Shown here: piece after piece, positions 1 to 8,573 of the stretch
Numbering within the stretch: position 1 is the stretch's first letter
Layout of the letters: each line of letters opens with the position of its first letter
The notes under the pieces: generated by a model
Seen by the model: only the letters and a program-made list of their open reading frames with translations
Database searches by the model: none
Told to the model about the DNA's origin: nothing
Assembly: GCA_020746105.1 (NCBI GenBank)
Contig: CM036657.1
Span: 5,793,294 to 5,857,293 of the forward strand
Source: Trogon surrucura
Lineage: Eukaryota > Chordata > Aves > Trogoniformes > Trogonidae
Direction: 5' to 3'
DNA: 64,000 bases
Translations under genes and position numbers: made by a program

Positions 1-339
1 ATTTTTCTGCTGGAGGAGGGGGAGGTGAGAGAAGAACAAAGGAATGTGGTCCGGAGAAGAAAGAGAGGAGGAGGAAGGGTGCCGAAGCAGAACCTTTCCC
101 TGGAGCCCTGTGATTGAGATGACAGGAAGATGATTGCCTGCGAGCTGAGGGGATTGACGGCGGCAAGAAGGTCCAGGATGCAGTGGTACATGAAGAGCCC
201 CGTGTGAGAGGGGAGGGAGAGACCAAGCATCAGTATAGAGGATGCATCCAAAGCGATCTGTGACCCCAATGGACTCACGAGGAGGAAGAGGATTGCCTCC
301 CGTGAGACAGACACCGCGCGGCAGGAAGGGGAGACTGCG
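1..339. other. GA-rich unassigned sequence
   Basis: This stretch is purine-rich on the plus strand, with many GAGGAGG and GAAGA runs. It has no convincing coding frame. Purine-rich tracts of this type occur in bird ERV LTRs and leaders, so it may be part of a decayed LTR, but no terminal TG/CA, TATA box or primer site could be placed. Origin unknown. Confidence 0.3.
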
Positions 340-394
340 AGGGGACTAGATGATCTTTAAGGTCCCTTCCAACCTCTAACGATTCTGTGATTCT
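340..394 (+). repeat. CR1 3' tail fragment
   Basis: The segment has the CR1 3'-terminal signature: a GATGATCTTTAAGGTCCCTTCC-type block followed by degenerate ATTCTGTGATTCT units. Only the last ~55 bp of a CR1 are present, set within GA-rich sequence. Confidence 0.7.
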
Positions 395-639
395 CAAGAA
401 GGAGGAACTGCTATGGACTATCAGTAATAGCCAGGCAGACCATACCCCCCACCCCCTGCCCCTCCTTGCACCGATGAGGGGGAGGAGGTAGCCGGGAAGA
501 TGAGAGGGGTGGGAGAGAGTGTATTTAAGACTGGATTGCATTTATTGATGTATTCCTCTCACTATCCTACTTTGTAAATGGTGGTGGTAATTTAAATCTG
601 TATTTTCTCCCCAAGTCTCTCTGTTGGTTTTTTTTTACC
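395..639. other. Unassigned sequence, possibly LTR-derived
   Basis: No coding frame is supported. The right half is AT-rich and ends in a pyrimidine stretch with a T9 run. It resembles the R/U5 style of bird LTRs such as the one ending at 38844, but no LTR borders were found. Confidence 0.25.
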
Positions 640-1065
640 TCTTCTATGAGGACAGGCTGAGAGAGTTTGGACTGCTCAACCTGGAAAAGAGAAGGCTCTG
701 GGGAGACCTTGTAGCAGCCTTCCAGTACTAAAAAGGGGGCTTATAAGAAAGATGGAGACAGACTTCTTAGTAGAGCATGTAGTGGTAAGATAAGGCTAAT
801 GGTTTAAAACTAAAAGAGGGCAGATTCAGACTAGATAAAAGGGAGAAATTTTTTACAGTGAGGGTGGTGAACACTGGCACAGGTTGCCCAGAGAGATGGT
901 GGAGGCTCCATCCCTGGAGACATTCCTGGTCAGGTTGGACAGGGCTCTGAGCAACCTGATCTAGCTAAAGATGTCCCTGCTCACTGCAGAGGGGTTAGAC
1001 TAGATTACCTTTGAAGGTCCCTTCCAACCCAAACCATTAAACCATTCCCTGGTTCTATGATTTCT
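640..1065 (+). repeat. CR1 LINE, 5'-truncated 3' end
   Basis: The sequence follows the order seen in the other CR1 copies here: the end of the reverse transcriptase frame (around 640-930), then the 3' untranslated block with the GGTCCCTTCCAACCC motif near 1015-1030 and a degenerate tail. It contains frameshifts and an A-rich interruption near 728, so it is an old, non-coding copy. It is more diverged than the CR1 copies at 8574 or 33484. Confidence 0.85.
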
Positions 1066-1177
1066 TCTATTTTACTCTTTTTATATGAATGGTAGTAGGA
1101 TGAGGGGAATTATTCAAACATTTGCATTATGTTTCTTTAGAGAGTGAACTTCTTCAATATTGTTATTTGTAGGTACT

Positions 1178-1602
1178 TGATGCCGTCAAAGGCTGAAATC
1201 AGAACTTAATAGCCTTTATGTCTACTAAGCAGGTATTCTTTATTGCAGCGCTGGGCACACCTGGGATGGCTCCACCTAGTGTGTGCCCCGAGAAAGGCCA
1301 AACGTACAGCTTTTATACAGTTTAGATATACATATCCATGCAATTTCCAAGAACTCATTAACATGTTGCCGACCACTCCCGCATGCATAATACAGTCTTT
1401 TGGTGGTCATCAGGGTCTCTGATGGTCCTTTTACTTCATCATGGTAGTCTTCATCGGGGTGTCCTTTTGTTGGGCTCCATTCACTTAACTCCTTATCTTT
1501 GTTAAGAGATCCCAAGGCTGGTCTAGGCTGGTTCTGCATATCTTAATGGCATTTGGGAGTCCTGGGGCATTCCATCTTTGAAGATAAAGAGCATCCTGTC
1601 CT
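1178..1602 (-). mobile_element. Gamma-like ERV LTR, truncated U3
   Basis: This matches the minus-strand LTR at 7417-7988 almost base for base up to about 1602, where LTR sequence stops and plus-strand env sequence begins. The LTR 3' end (reading TCA on the minus strand) lies at 1178. A polyadenylation signal AATAAAG on the minus strand lies near 1240. The first ~150 bp of U3 are missing. The abrupt switch to env in the opposite orientation marks a rearrangement, not a normal provirus end. Confidence 0.85.
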
Positions 1603-1867
1603 TGTAGATCAAAGCGGGAGAATTGAAGGTGACTTAGACAACGTATGGGAAAGAACCAAAAGCCTCCATGAGGTAACTAAAGATAATACCTCTTGGGGAT
1701 TTGAGGAATTATGGCACAAATTGACATCCTGGCTCCCAAATTTCACATGGCTTAAGCAACTCTTGGGGTTTTTGGTGACCATGGGACTCCTGGTAGTGTT
1801 AACATGTATTGTAGTACAATGCTCCTTCTGGTGCTGTAAACAGAGCACTATGAATTATGAAGATTGA
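1603..1867 (+). pseudogene. env: ERV envelope TM subunit, C-terminal fragment
   Basis: An 88-codon remnant of a class I (gammaretrovirus-type) transmembrane envelope subunit. Visible parts are a tryptophan-rich membrane-proximal region (SWLPNFTWLKQ) at about residues 60-70 of the open frame, a hydrophobic anchor of about 22 residues, and a short cysteine-rich tail ending in TGA. The surface subunit, fusion peptide and disulfide motif are absent. The frame is open upstream only because it reads across the reversed LTR junction. It is followed by a 3' untranslated region, a polypurine tract and a plus-strand LTR, so this block keeps normal env-to-LTR order but points opposite to the gag and pro pieces to its right. 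Confidence 0.8.
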
Positions 1868-1973
1868 TAGCGAAACAGAATAAGACACCGTGTGGAAACA
1901 GGAAAACATTTTAGGAAAACATTGAACGATGGTAGAGTACTCTAGTAAGGTTGCGAAGGAATTCGCAAAGTAT

Positions 1974-1990
1974 AAAGAAAAGGGGGGAAT
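1974..1990 (+). promoter_or_regulatory. Polypurine tract
   Basis: An AAAGAAAAGGGGGGAAT-type purine run lies directly before the TGAAGTTG start of the LTR at 1991. Polypurine tracts prime plus-strand DNA synthesis in retroviruses. Its position fixes the LTR start. Confidence 0.85.
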
Positions 1991-2578
1991 TGAAGTTGTG
2001 GTTTTAGCTGGAGCCATAGTTATAGCCAGAACTGTAGCTTTAATTGGTATGTAAAAGACTCAATATGCTGGGGCAAACAGAATCAGTGGGACAATGGAGG
2101 TGTGAGACAGGTATTCCACAAGAGGAGCTTTTCCCGGAACTTTTCCTCAAGGACAGGATGCTCTTATCTTCAAAGATGGAATGCCCCAGGACTCCCAAAG
2201 GCCATTAAGATATGCAGAACCAGCCTAGGCCAGCCTTGGGGTCTCTTAACAAAGATAAGGAGTTAAGTGAATGGAGCTCATCAAAAGGACACCCCGATGG
2301 ATGAAGACTACCATGATGAAGTAAAAGGACCATCAGAGACCCTGATGACCACCAAAAGACTGTATTATGCATGTGGGAGTGGTCGGCAACATGTTAATGA
2401 GTTCTTGGAAATTGCATGGATATGTATATCTAAACTGTATAAAAGCTGTACGTCTGGCCTTTCTCGGGGCACACACTAGGTGGAGCCATCCCAGGTGTGC
2501 CCAGTGCTGCAATAAAGAATACCTGCTTAGTAGACATCAAGGCTATTAAGTTCTGATTTCGGCCTTTTCACAGCATCA
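1991..2578 (+). mobile_element. Gamma-like ERV LTR, complete
   Basis: A 588-bp LTR beginning TGAAG and ending CATCA, with AATAAAG near 2512 close to the U5 end. It is the inverted counterpart of the LTRs at 1178-1602 and 7417-7988. It is preceded by a polypurine tract, so it was a 3' LTR. The next base (2579) is already minus-strand protease sequence, so no flanking host DNA or target duplication lies between the two. Confidence 0.9.
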
Positions 2579-2849
2579 CTTTTAATTTCATTGTACCTTC
2601 ATTAAAAACTATAACTGCCCCCAGCTGCTCCAGCAAATCACAGCCTAGCAGCGACTTCGGGGAGTTTGGCAGATAAAGGAATTGATGTATCCCAATTTGT
2701 TTTCCCAGTTTAAATTTTAGGGGCATTGAGAAGAATGCCTTTTTCTGCTGGCCAGTGACTCCTATTACATTCACAAAATCATTGCTTACAGGTACTAATT
2801 CTTGATTTAAAACAGAGAAAGAAGCTTCCGTATCTACCAGAAATTCCAC
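2568..2849 (-). pseudogene. pro: ERV aspartic protease, fragment
   Basis: A 93-codon minus-strand frame with the retroviral protease active-site block near its start, here read FLVDTEAS instead of the usual DTG or DTA plus S/G, and the late LLGCDLL block (usual form: G-R/C-D-L). Both are typical of gammaretrovirus-like proteases. The glycine of the active-site triplet is replaced by glutamate, so it is probably inactive. It ends where the plus-strand LTR begins at 2578. Pol is missing entirely, removed or displaced by the rearrangement. Confidence 0.8.
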
Positions 2850-2915
2850 TTCTTCTTGTCTCCCTAGCTTTATTTTAACCAGTGGATCTGCTAGGGTAGA
2901 TGCCCCAGGTCCCCG

Positions 2916-3644
2916 TCAGTTGATCTCTGCCTCAGCTACAAAGGCCTGCGGTGTTTCCTTAAGCCTTGGGCATTCATTTTTCCAGTGTCCTTCCTTCCAA
3001 CAATATGCACACTGATTTTTTCCCAATCCATTCCTCAGTCCTCCCCTATTCACACAGGACCTTCCCTTTTCATGCCCTCTAGATCCTCCTCTATTTACAC
3101 AGGGCTTTCCTTTTCCACACTCTCTCGATCCTCCTCTATTTACACTTCCTCTTTGTTCCAAAGCTGCCACTGTAGCCGTTGCCATCACTTTCAATTTTTC
3201 TCTATCTACGTCCTCACGATTCCTAAAAACTCTCCATGCCATTTCAAGCAACCTTTCTAAGTCCCTTATATCTGGTTCCTTTAATCTTTGTAGCTTTTTC
3301 CTTATATCTGTAGCTGATTGCCCCAGAAATAATGAGACAAGCTGTTGTTGTCCCACATCCGATGAGGGATCTAGGGTAGTGTATTTTCTCATGGCACTTC
3401 TTAACTGATCTAAAAATTCAGTAGGGGTCTCCGCCTGACCTTGTTTGACAGCATATAATGCTGACCAGTTTACAGCCTTTGGAATTGAATTCTCTGACCC
3501 CAGTTTAATCCAATCCCAATATCTCCTTAACATTCTATAATTGACACACGGAATAAAGACTCTATAACCCAGATGATTATAAAGTAGGTATGTTTTGATC
3601 AGTGCTGGGTGCATGGGGGAATATTTTCCTCCGAAAACGTGCAC
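2916..3644 (-). pseudogene. gag: ERV gag, capsid C-half and nucleocapsid
   Basis: A minus-strand frame of 242 codons. Its N-terminal third resembles gammaretrovirus capsid, with a major-homology-like stretch near QGQAETPTEFLDQLR. The C-terminal third has a basic repeat (about three NRGG-type units, residues ~170-210) and one CCHC zinc knuckle, CAYCWKEGHWKNEC, at about residues 215-228. One knuckle is normal for gamma-type nucleocapsid. The first ~40 codons read into the inserted sequence at 3602-4085, so the true capsid portion starts around residue 40. Confidence 0.85.
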
Positions 3645-4085
3645 GTCTGAACCATGCAGTTACCTTGGTTATATGCAGTAAAAGTTACATATTCATTAGA
3701 TGCCTGTACATATTCATGAGCTATCCCGAAAAAGGCACTCAGTTCCGGTGGTCAGCAGCTCCTCCTCTTGACGCTTGTGCGGTGCCTCCGGGTGGTCTTG
3801 GACAGGGGTCTTCAGGGATGAAGGCCGTATGTCTTCCTCACGATGAACTTTTTACCCTCGTCCCAAAACTAGTGGTTCTCAGCACTTTTTTGCAAGAAGT
3901 TTTGTTATCAAATTACACAAGAGGGTTCGTCACCAGATGGTCCTTGTTAGTTGCCCTTATCACTAGTGTCCTTGTTAATTTGTCTTTGTTTTATGTTCTT
4001 TTACAACGGGTACTGAACAACCTCATCCTCCTTATTCTGAGGCCTCTGATTGATTGTGTCCTAACGAGCCTGAGAGGGTGCCTCT
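3602..4085 (-). mobile_element. LTR-like insertion inside gag
   Basis: The capsid frame is broken here by about 0.5 kb that is not gag. Parts resemble the U3 of the gamma-like LTR at 37640 onward, for example the ACATATTCATGAGC block shared by 3708-3721 and 37790-37803. No AATAAA or clean TG/CA ends were found. It is best read as a partial LTR of a related family on the minus strand. Confidence 0.5.
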
Positions 4086-4087
4086 CA

Positions 4088-4606
4088 CTAGATGCTTTTT
4101 CCCCTATCATAATCATGACCATCATTGGGGTCCCAGTGTGGGTCAGTCAAAGGAATGTAATCGTCCACATTCCCTTGTAAGGCTCCCCCAGTAATTTGAG
4201 CCTGCACATGGGTTCGAGCAGTTTTTAATACCAAATGTTTTTCTGTTTCGGTCATTTCCCCAAAAATCAAATCTACATCTGACCAATCGGAATCCTGATT
4301 TTTGACTATCAATTCAAATTGCTTTGCTACTTTAGAGGGGTCGTCTCGATATCCCTTGGCTACCTCTTTCCAGGTATCCAAGTCGGCGTTGGAGAAAGGA
4401 ACTTTTACTCTAGCCGGGCCTCCCACCCCCATTACCTCCTGCAACGGGGCCAGGAGTTGCGGGGCTTTCTGTGTCTTACTCCGGGTCCGTGTTGTAACCG
4501 GAGAAGAATCACTTGCCTCTCCTCCTTCCCCGTTGCTGCTATCTGCTTCAGACGGCAATGGTGGGGGAGGGGGAAGCCAATCTACTGGCGGGGGAGGGAA
4601 TCCCAA
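4088..4606 (-). pseudogene. gag: ERV gag, p12-like and capsid N-terminal part
   Basis: A 172-codon minus-strand frame. It starts with a proline-rich stretch that contains PPPPVDWL and PPPPPLP, then an acidic/serine segment ending TRTRSK, then the start of capsid (VPFSNADLDTWKEVAKGYRDD region). This order (proline-rich p12, then capsid beginning with a conserved F-S-x-x-D-L-x-x-W-K block) is that of gammaretrovirus gag. It is cut at its C-terminal end by the insertion at 3602-4085. Confidence 0.8.
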
Positions 4607-4720
4607 GTCCTCAGGCTGATCCTCTTCCTCCTCCCTGTTCTTTCAGGACCCCTCACTTTCAAACATCTTTGTCCAATACTATATGCTGAGCAACATCTCT
4701 TCATTTTCCCTTGCCTCCTC

Positions 4721-4993
4721 TCATTTTTCTGCTCTTTCCAAGGATAGGACTAGGGGATCTTGCGGTGGCATATTAATGCCACAATCCCTCTGCCAGTCTG
4801 GATGATTTCGCAAAGTAAAAAACATATCTGCATACATAACCTCATTCCACTTTTCTTCTCTCCGCAAAAACAACATTAATTGCAAGTTTGTATTATAATT
4901 CAAAGATCCGTTAAAGGGCCATTTTTCACCATCCTCTAATTTGTACAGGGACCACCATCGATTACAATACTTGATTAACGTTTTTTTGTTCAC
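4721..4993 (-). pseudogene. gag: ERV gag, matrix domain
   Basis: About 90 minus-strand codons with a gammaretrovirus matrix look (KKTLIKYCNRWW, then W-P-F-N-GSLN, later WQRD). The first ATG lies downstream of an open stretch, so the true start is uncertain. A frameshift separates it from the p12/capsid frame ending at 4606. The same matrix region, more decayed, is found at 36290-36530 in the second gamma-like ERV. Confidence 0.7.
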
Positions 4994-5714
4994 ACTCCCA
5001 CCTGGTGGTCCCCCTATATCTTTCTAGTGGGCCAGGATACACCCTAGGGGGCTTTTCTTAACTATTCCTCTTCTCTGCTGCCCTCCCATTCCTGATTACC
5101 ACGGAGATTCCTTTCACAAATATATTTTTCCAGTTGGTCCAAATTTTATTCTATCTTACTTATAGCTCTAAAACCATGATAACAAACAAACTCTCGGTTG
5201 GATTCTGCTAGCACAATTTTATGTGTGTCCCCCCCCACCTTAAATGTATGGTCCAAACCCCAAGTTTACAGATCTGGCAGGGGAGGGATTACTGGAAAAA
5301 GTTAACTCCTTCCCAGACGAGACCTTACTGATTCCTAAATTGTCCCTCCCCTGTTCCACAACGTATTTGTATCAAATACCCTGCTCTCTCAATTCTTTCC
5401 CAGTCCGATCACTCTTGACACTTGCGCAACAAAAATCCTGTCCGAATTGGATCCACAGATCCACAACTTCTCACCACACCTTATACATTCAAAACCAAAT
5501 ATGGGTTGACAGAAACTGTCGTGGTGAAACACACAACACCACCAATAATTCTCCAGGGCTTGATACACACGCTTCATACATCTCCGGCCGCACCCCTCGT
5601 GGGATAACGGAACCACGGATCAGGACAGGACTCCACACTCGCTTCGCAGCTGTGCTGCATCTCAGTCCCTCAGTCCACTCATACAAATGCCAGGTTCAAA
5701 TCACTTTTACATAA
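4994..5714 (-). other. ERV 5' leader, distal part
   Basis: Non-coding minus-strand leader between gag and the primer site of the gamma-like ERV. The 5580-5660 part is closely matched at 37000-37075 in the second copy (both have the CGTGGGATAACGGAACC / CGCGGGATAACGGAACC block), which shows this is shared leader and not host sequence. Small open frames here are not supported as genes. Confidence 0.6.
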
Positions 5715-6901
5715 TATCGTGGTTTGACCCTGGCCGGCCACCGGGTACCCACATAGCCGCTCTCTCACTCCCCCTTCACTGCTAAACAGGGGGAGAAAAT
5801 ATTTCCAAGGGTTCAGGGTTTGACATAAGGACAGGAAAATCACTCTCATTTACTGTCCCGGGCAAAACAGACTCAGTTTTGGGGAAATTAGGTACATTTA
5901 TTAAAAGAACTAATCAGAGAGGAGTAGTGAGAAGTAAGAAAAAGCAAACAGATCTTAACAAACAGAACACCTTCCCCGCATCCCTCCCTTCTTCCCGGGC
6001 TTAACATCAATCCCGGTTTCTCCACCTCCTCCCCCCGAGTGGCGCAGGGGGACAGGGAATGGGGGTTACGGTCAGTTCATCCGACGTTGGTTCCACCGCT
6101 TCTTCACTCCGGGGGAGGACTCTTCACTCTTCCCCAGGCCACTGTGGGGTCCCTCTCATGGGAGACAAGCTTCACGCTCTCTTCTCCGGCGTGAGTCATC
6201 CCACGAAGGGCAATTCGTCACAAACTGCCCAACGGGAGACACCTCACGAGGGGCAGCCCACTCCTCGTGAGTCTGAGGTGCAGTCCTTCAGGGGAAACTG
6301 TTCCAGCGTGAGCCACCCGCAGCATCCCAAAAGTCCCACCAGCCAACCTGCTCCAGCGTGGGCATTCCTCTCTTCCATGGGCTACAGGTTCTGGCAGCGA
6401 CTTGCTCTGATGCGGGCTTCCCACGGGCTACAGCTGCCTTCAGGCATCCACCCACACGGCGTGGAGTCCTCGGTGGACATCTACGTGGTGATCCTCATGG
6501 TGGACATCTGCACCTCGCCCATGGTGCTGCAGGGGTACAACCCGCTTCACCATGGTCTTCACCACGGACCCGGGGGACTCTCTCTGCTCTGGCACGTGGA
6601 GCTCATCCTCCCCCCCTCCTTCTTCACTGACCTTGGTGTCTGCACAGATTCTCACTCCTCCATCTCTGTGCCAGCTGTAATGGCACAGTTCTTTTTCCCC
6701 GTTCTTAAATATGTTTTTCACAGAGGCGTTGCTCTGCTATCACTTTACTGATAGGTTCAGCCTTGTCCAGCGGTGGGTCCCTCTTTGGAGGCGGCTGGCA
6801 TTGGCTCTATCAAACTCGGGGAGCTTCTAGCAGCTTCTTGTAGAAGCCACCCTGCAGCTCCCCCCTCCGCCGCCAAAATCCGGCCAGACCAAACCAAAAC
6901 A
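5715..6901 (-). mobile_element. Solo LTR, ERVL-type, 1.19 kb
   Basis: A lone LTR flanked by 5-bp direct repeats CATAA (5710-5714 and 6902-6906). On the minus strand it starts TGTTTTGG and ends CCACGATA (degraded from CCACGACA). AATAAA lies near 5900 on the minus strand. It closely matches the solo LTR at 45969-47135. A 5-bp duplication and CCACGACA-type end agree with the ERVL group in this window. It landed in the leader of the gamma-like ERV and is younger than it. Confidence 0.9.
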
Positions 6902-7394
6902 CATAAACAGTTCCTTATAGACATATCCAGGTTCAATATCAATAAATCAATACCACCACAGAGTACACTATTGCAGAAGTACGTAACCATACCCAACGTA
7001 CCAGACTACACCACTCACAGTGAGCGTGCACCAACAGAAGTACAAACACTTATACAAGCTTTGTACCCAAAGAGATGTATACCCTCAGGCAATAGTAGCC
7101 AGGTATACGGTGCCTTGCATAGGACATCTCCTACAACATACAGAGACATACAGTACCGTTACAGAGTACGCTATTGCAGAAGTACGTAGCTCAACCTGAG
7201 CCCGTACCCAACATACCAGAAACCCGGGGAAAGAGAAAAAAACCAAAACAAATATTTAAAGAATACCTTATTTCTTTAGATGGTCCTTGTCTGCTCACAC
7301 AGAGATCCGATTGAGGCAAGGAGTCCCTCCGGGAAATCCCGGGGGTACCCTAGGGAGTTCTGTTCTCAGCGGGTCCTGCAGCTGAGCAGAGAGG
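6902..7394 (-). other. ERV 5' leader, proximal part
   Basis: Non-coding leader of the gamma-like ERV between the solo LTR and the primer site. The 7310-7394 part matches 37545-37618 in the second copy, including a GGGAAATCCCGGGGGTACCC block. A short tandem similarity (ACAGAGTACxCTATTGCAGAAGTACGTA) occurs at 6958-6985 and 7161-7188. Confidence 0.6.
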
Positions 7395-7412
7395 GTCCCA
7401 TATAGGGTGCCA
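7395..7412 (-). other. Primer binding site, tRNA uncertain
   Basis: On the minus strand this reads TGGCACCCTATATGGGAC, four bases downstream of the LTR end. The second copy (37619-37636) reads TGGCACCCCAGATGGGAC. The nearest common primer tRNA is Lys (TGGCGCCC-type), with several mismatches, so the tRNA is not settled. Confidence 0.6.
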
Positions 7413-7416
7413 AAAC

Positions 7417-7988
7417 TGATGCCGTTAAAAGGCCGAAATCAGAACTTAATAGCCTTGATGTCTACTAAGCAGGTATTCTTTATTGCAGCGCTGGGCACAC
7501 CTGGGATGGCTCCACCTAGTGTGTGCCCCGAGAAAGGCCAGACGTACAGTTTTTATACAGTTTAGATATACATATCCATGCAATTTCCAAGAACTCATTA
7601 ACATGTTGCCGACCACTCCCACATGCATAATACAGTCTTTTGGTGGTCATCAGGGTCTCTGATGGTCCTTTTACTTCATCATGGTAGTCTTCATCGGGGT
7701 GTCCTTTTGATGAGCTCCATTCACTTAACTCCTTATCTTTGTTAAGAGACCCCAAGGCTGGCCTAGGCTGGTTCTGCATATCTTAATGGCCTTTGGGAGT
7801 CCTGGGGCATTCCATCTTTGAAGATAAGAGCATCCTGTCCTTGAGGATAAGCTCCTCTTGTGGAATACCTGTCTCACACCTCCATTGTCCCACTGATTCT
7901 GTTTGCTCCAGCATATTGAGTCTTTTATATACCAGACAAAAGTATAGTTCTGGCTATAACTATGGCTCCAACGAAAACCACGACTTCA
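7417..7988 (-). mobile_element. Gamma-like ERV 5' LTR
   Basis: A 572-bp minus-strand LTR starting TGAAG at 7988 and ending CATCA at 7417, with AATAAAG near 7480 and a primer site four bases further on. It is the 5' LTR of the gag and pro fragments to its left. On its outer side it abuts the truncated LTR of the plus-strand ERVL-like element (7989). No matching 4-bp duplication was found at the left end, in line with the rearrangement there. Confidence 0.9.
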
Positions 7989-8147
7989 GGTGGATGTAGT
8001 GTAGTTAACTCTTTTCCTCAACTGATACCCGAATCTTTAATTTTGGAGGCGCTTCCATTTATTAATAAATCCAGTTTTGGCATGCACGTGAATTTATTTA
8101 TCATCTTTAGAAACATGGGGGCGCTCTTCTCCACTGTCTCCACGACA
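7989..8147 (+). mobile_element. ERVL-like element, 5' LTR (3' part only)
   Basis: About 159 bp that recur as a direct repeat at 14957-15115, both ending in ACA after GGGGGCGCTCTTCTCCACT. An AATAAA lies near 8062. The upstream part of this LTR is absent, replaced by the gamma-like ERV LTR that ends at 7988. Its distal copy fixes the other end of the element. Confidence 0.75.
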
Positions 8148-8411
8148 TTATTTGGTGCAGCAAGCAGGGTATCAGATGAGAGAGGGCTGACTCACAGTTG
8201 CACCCAGAGCCCTGGTTTAGAAGGGGTAAAGAAAACCCCATTTACCCAGCCAAGTTGCTGTGAGCAAGCTGATAGCCTGGAAAAACTGCAAAGGCAGATT
8301 CTCCGTGTAGAGTTAGAAAATAATAGTTTAAGAATGGAATTGAAACAAGAAAGGGAGCGAATTCTTTTCTTAGAAGAGAAAATCGAGTTAATGCTGGCAC
8401 AAGCTGAGTGA
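8115..8411 (+). pseudogene. gag: ERVL-like gag, N-terminal coiled-coil frame
   Basis: A 98-codon open frame starting at an ATG inside the last 33 bp of the LTR copy and ending TGA. Residues 1-6 (MGALFS) would suit N-myristoylation. Residues ~52-98 form a charged heptad-like segment rich in L, E, K and R (LEKLQRQILRVELENNSLRM and following), a probable coiled coil as in ERVL and foamy-virus gag N-termini. The frame runs across the expected primer site. Either gag began in the LTR or the ATG is accidental. Beyond the stop, gag-like sequence continues poorly to the CR1 at 8574. Confidence 0.45.
8150..8170 (+). other. Probable primer binding site
   Basis: Three bases after the LTR-repeat end is TTTGGTGCAGCAAGCAGGG. 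The TGG at 8153 is where a primer site would start. It does not match the common primer tRNAs well, so the tRNA is unassigned. Confidence 0.35.
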
Positions 8412-8573
8412 AATTTGCGGTTCCTCCTTCAGACGAAGTTCCCCGGATCGCGGGGTGGCAGCACGGGAGAAATTGGAAGTCAGGAATGGTGGCGTTTCCC
8501 TTTCAGTGGCGGTGATGAGAAAGCGGCTTCTTTCTGTGCTCTGGGAGTTGATCTTTTTGGCGGTTCCATGGGT

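Noticed and set aside
275-541. 88-codon minus-strand frame
   Set aside because: Low-complexity composition from a GA-rich region, and it spans a CR1 tail.
6059-6751. 230-codon plus-strand open frame
   Set aside because: It lies within the solo LTR on the opposite strand, and the related LTR at 45969 breaks the frame.
7446-7779. Short repeated frames in the gamma-like LTRs (also at 1206-1539 and 2267-2549)
   Set aside because: They recur only because the LTR recurs, overlap each other in different frames and have no domain.
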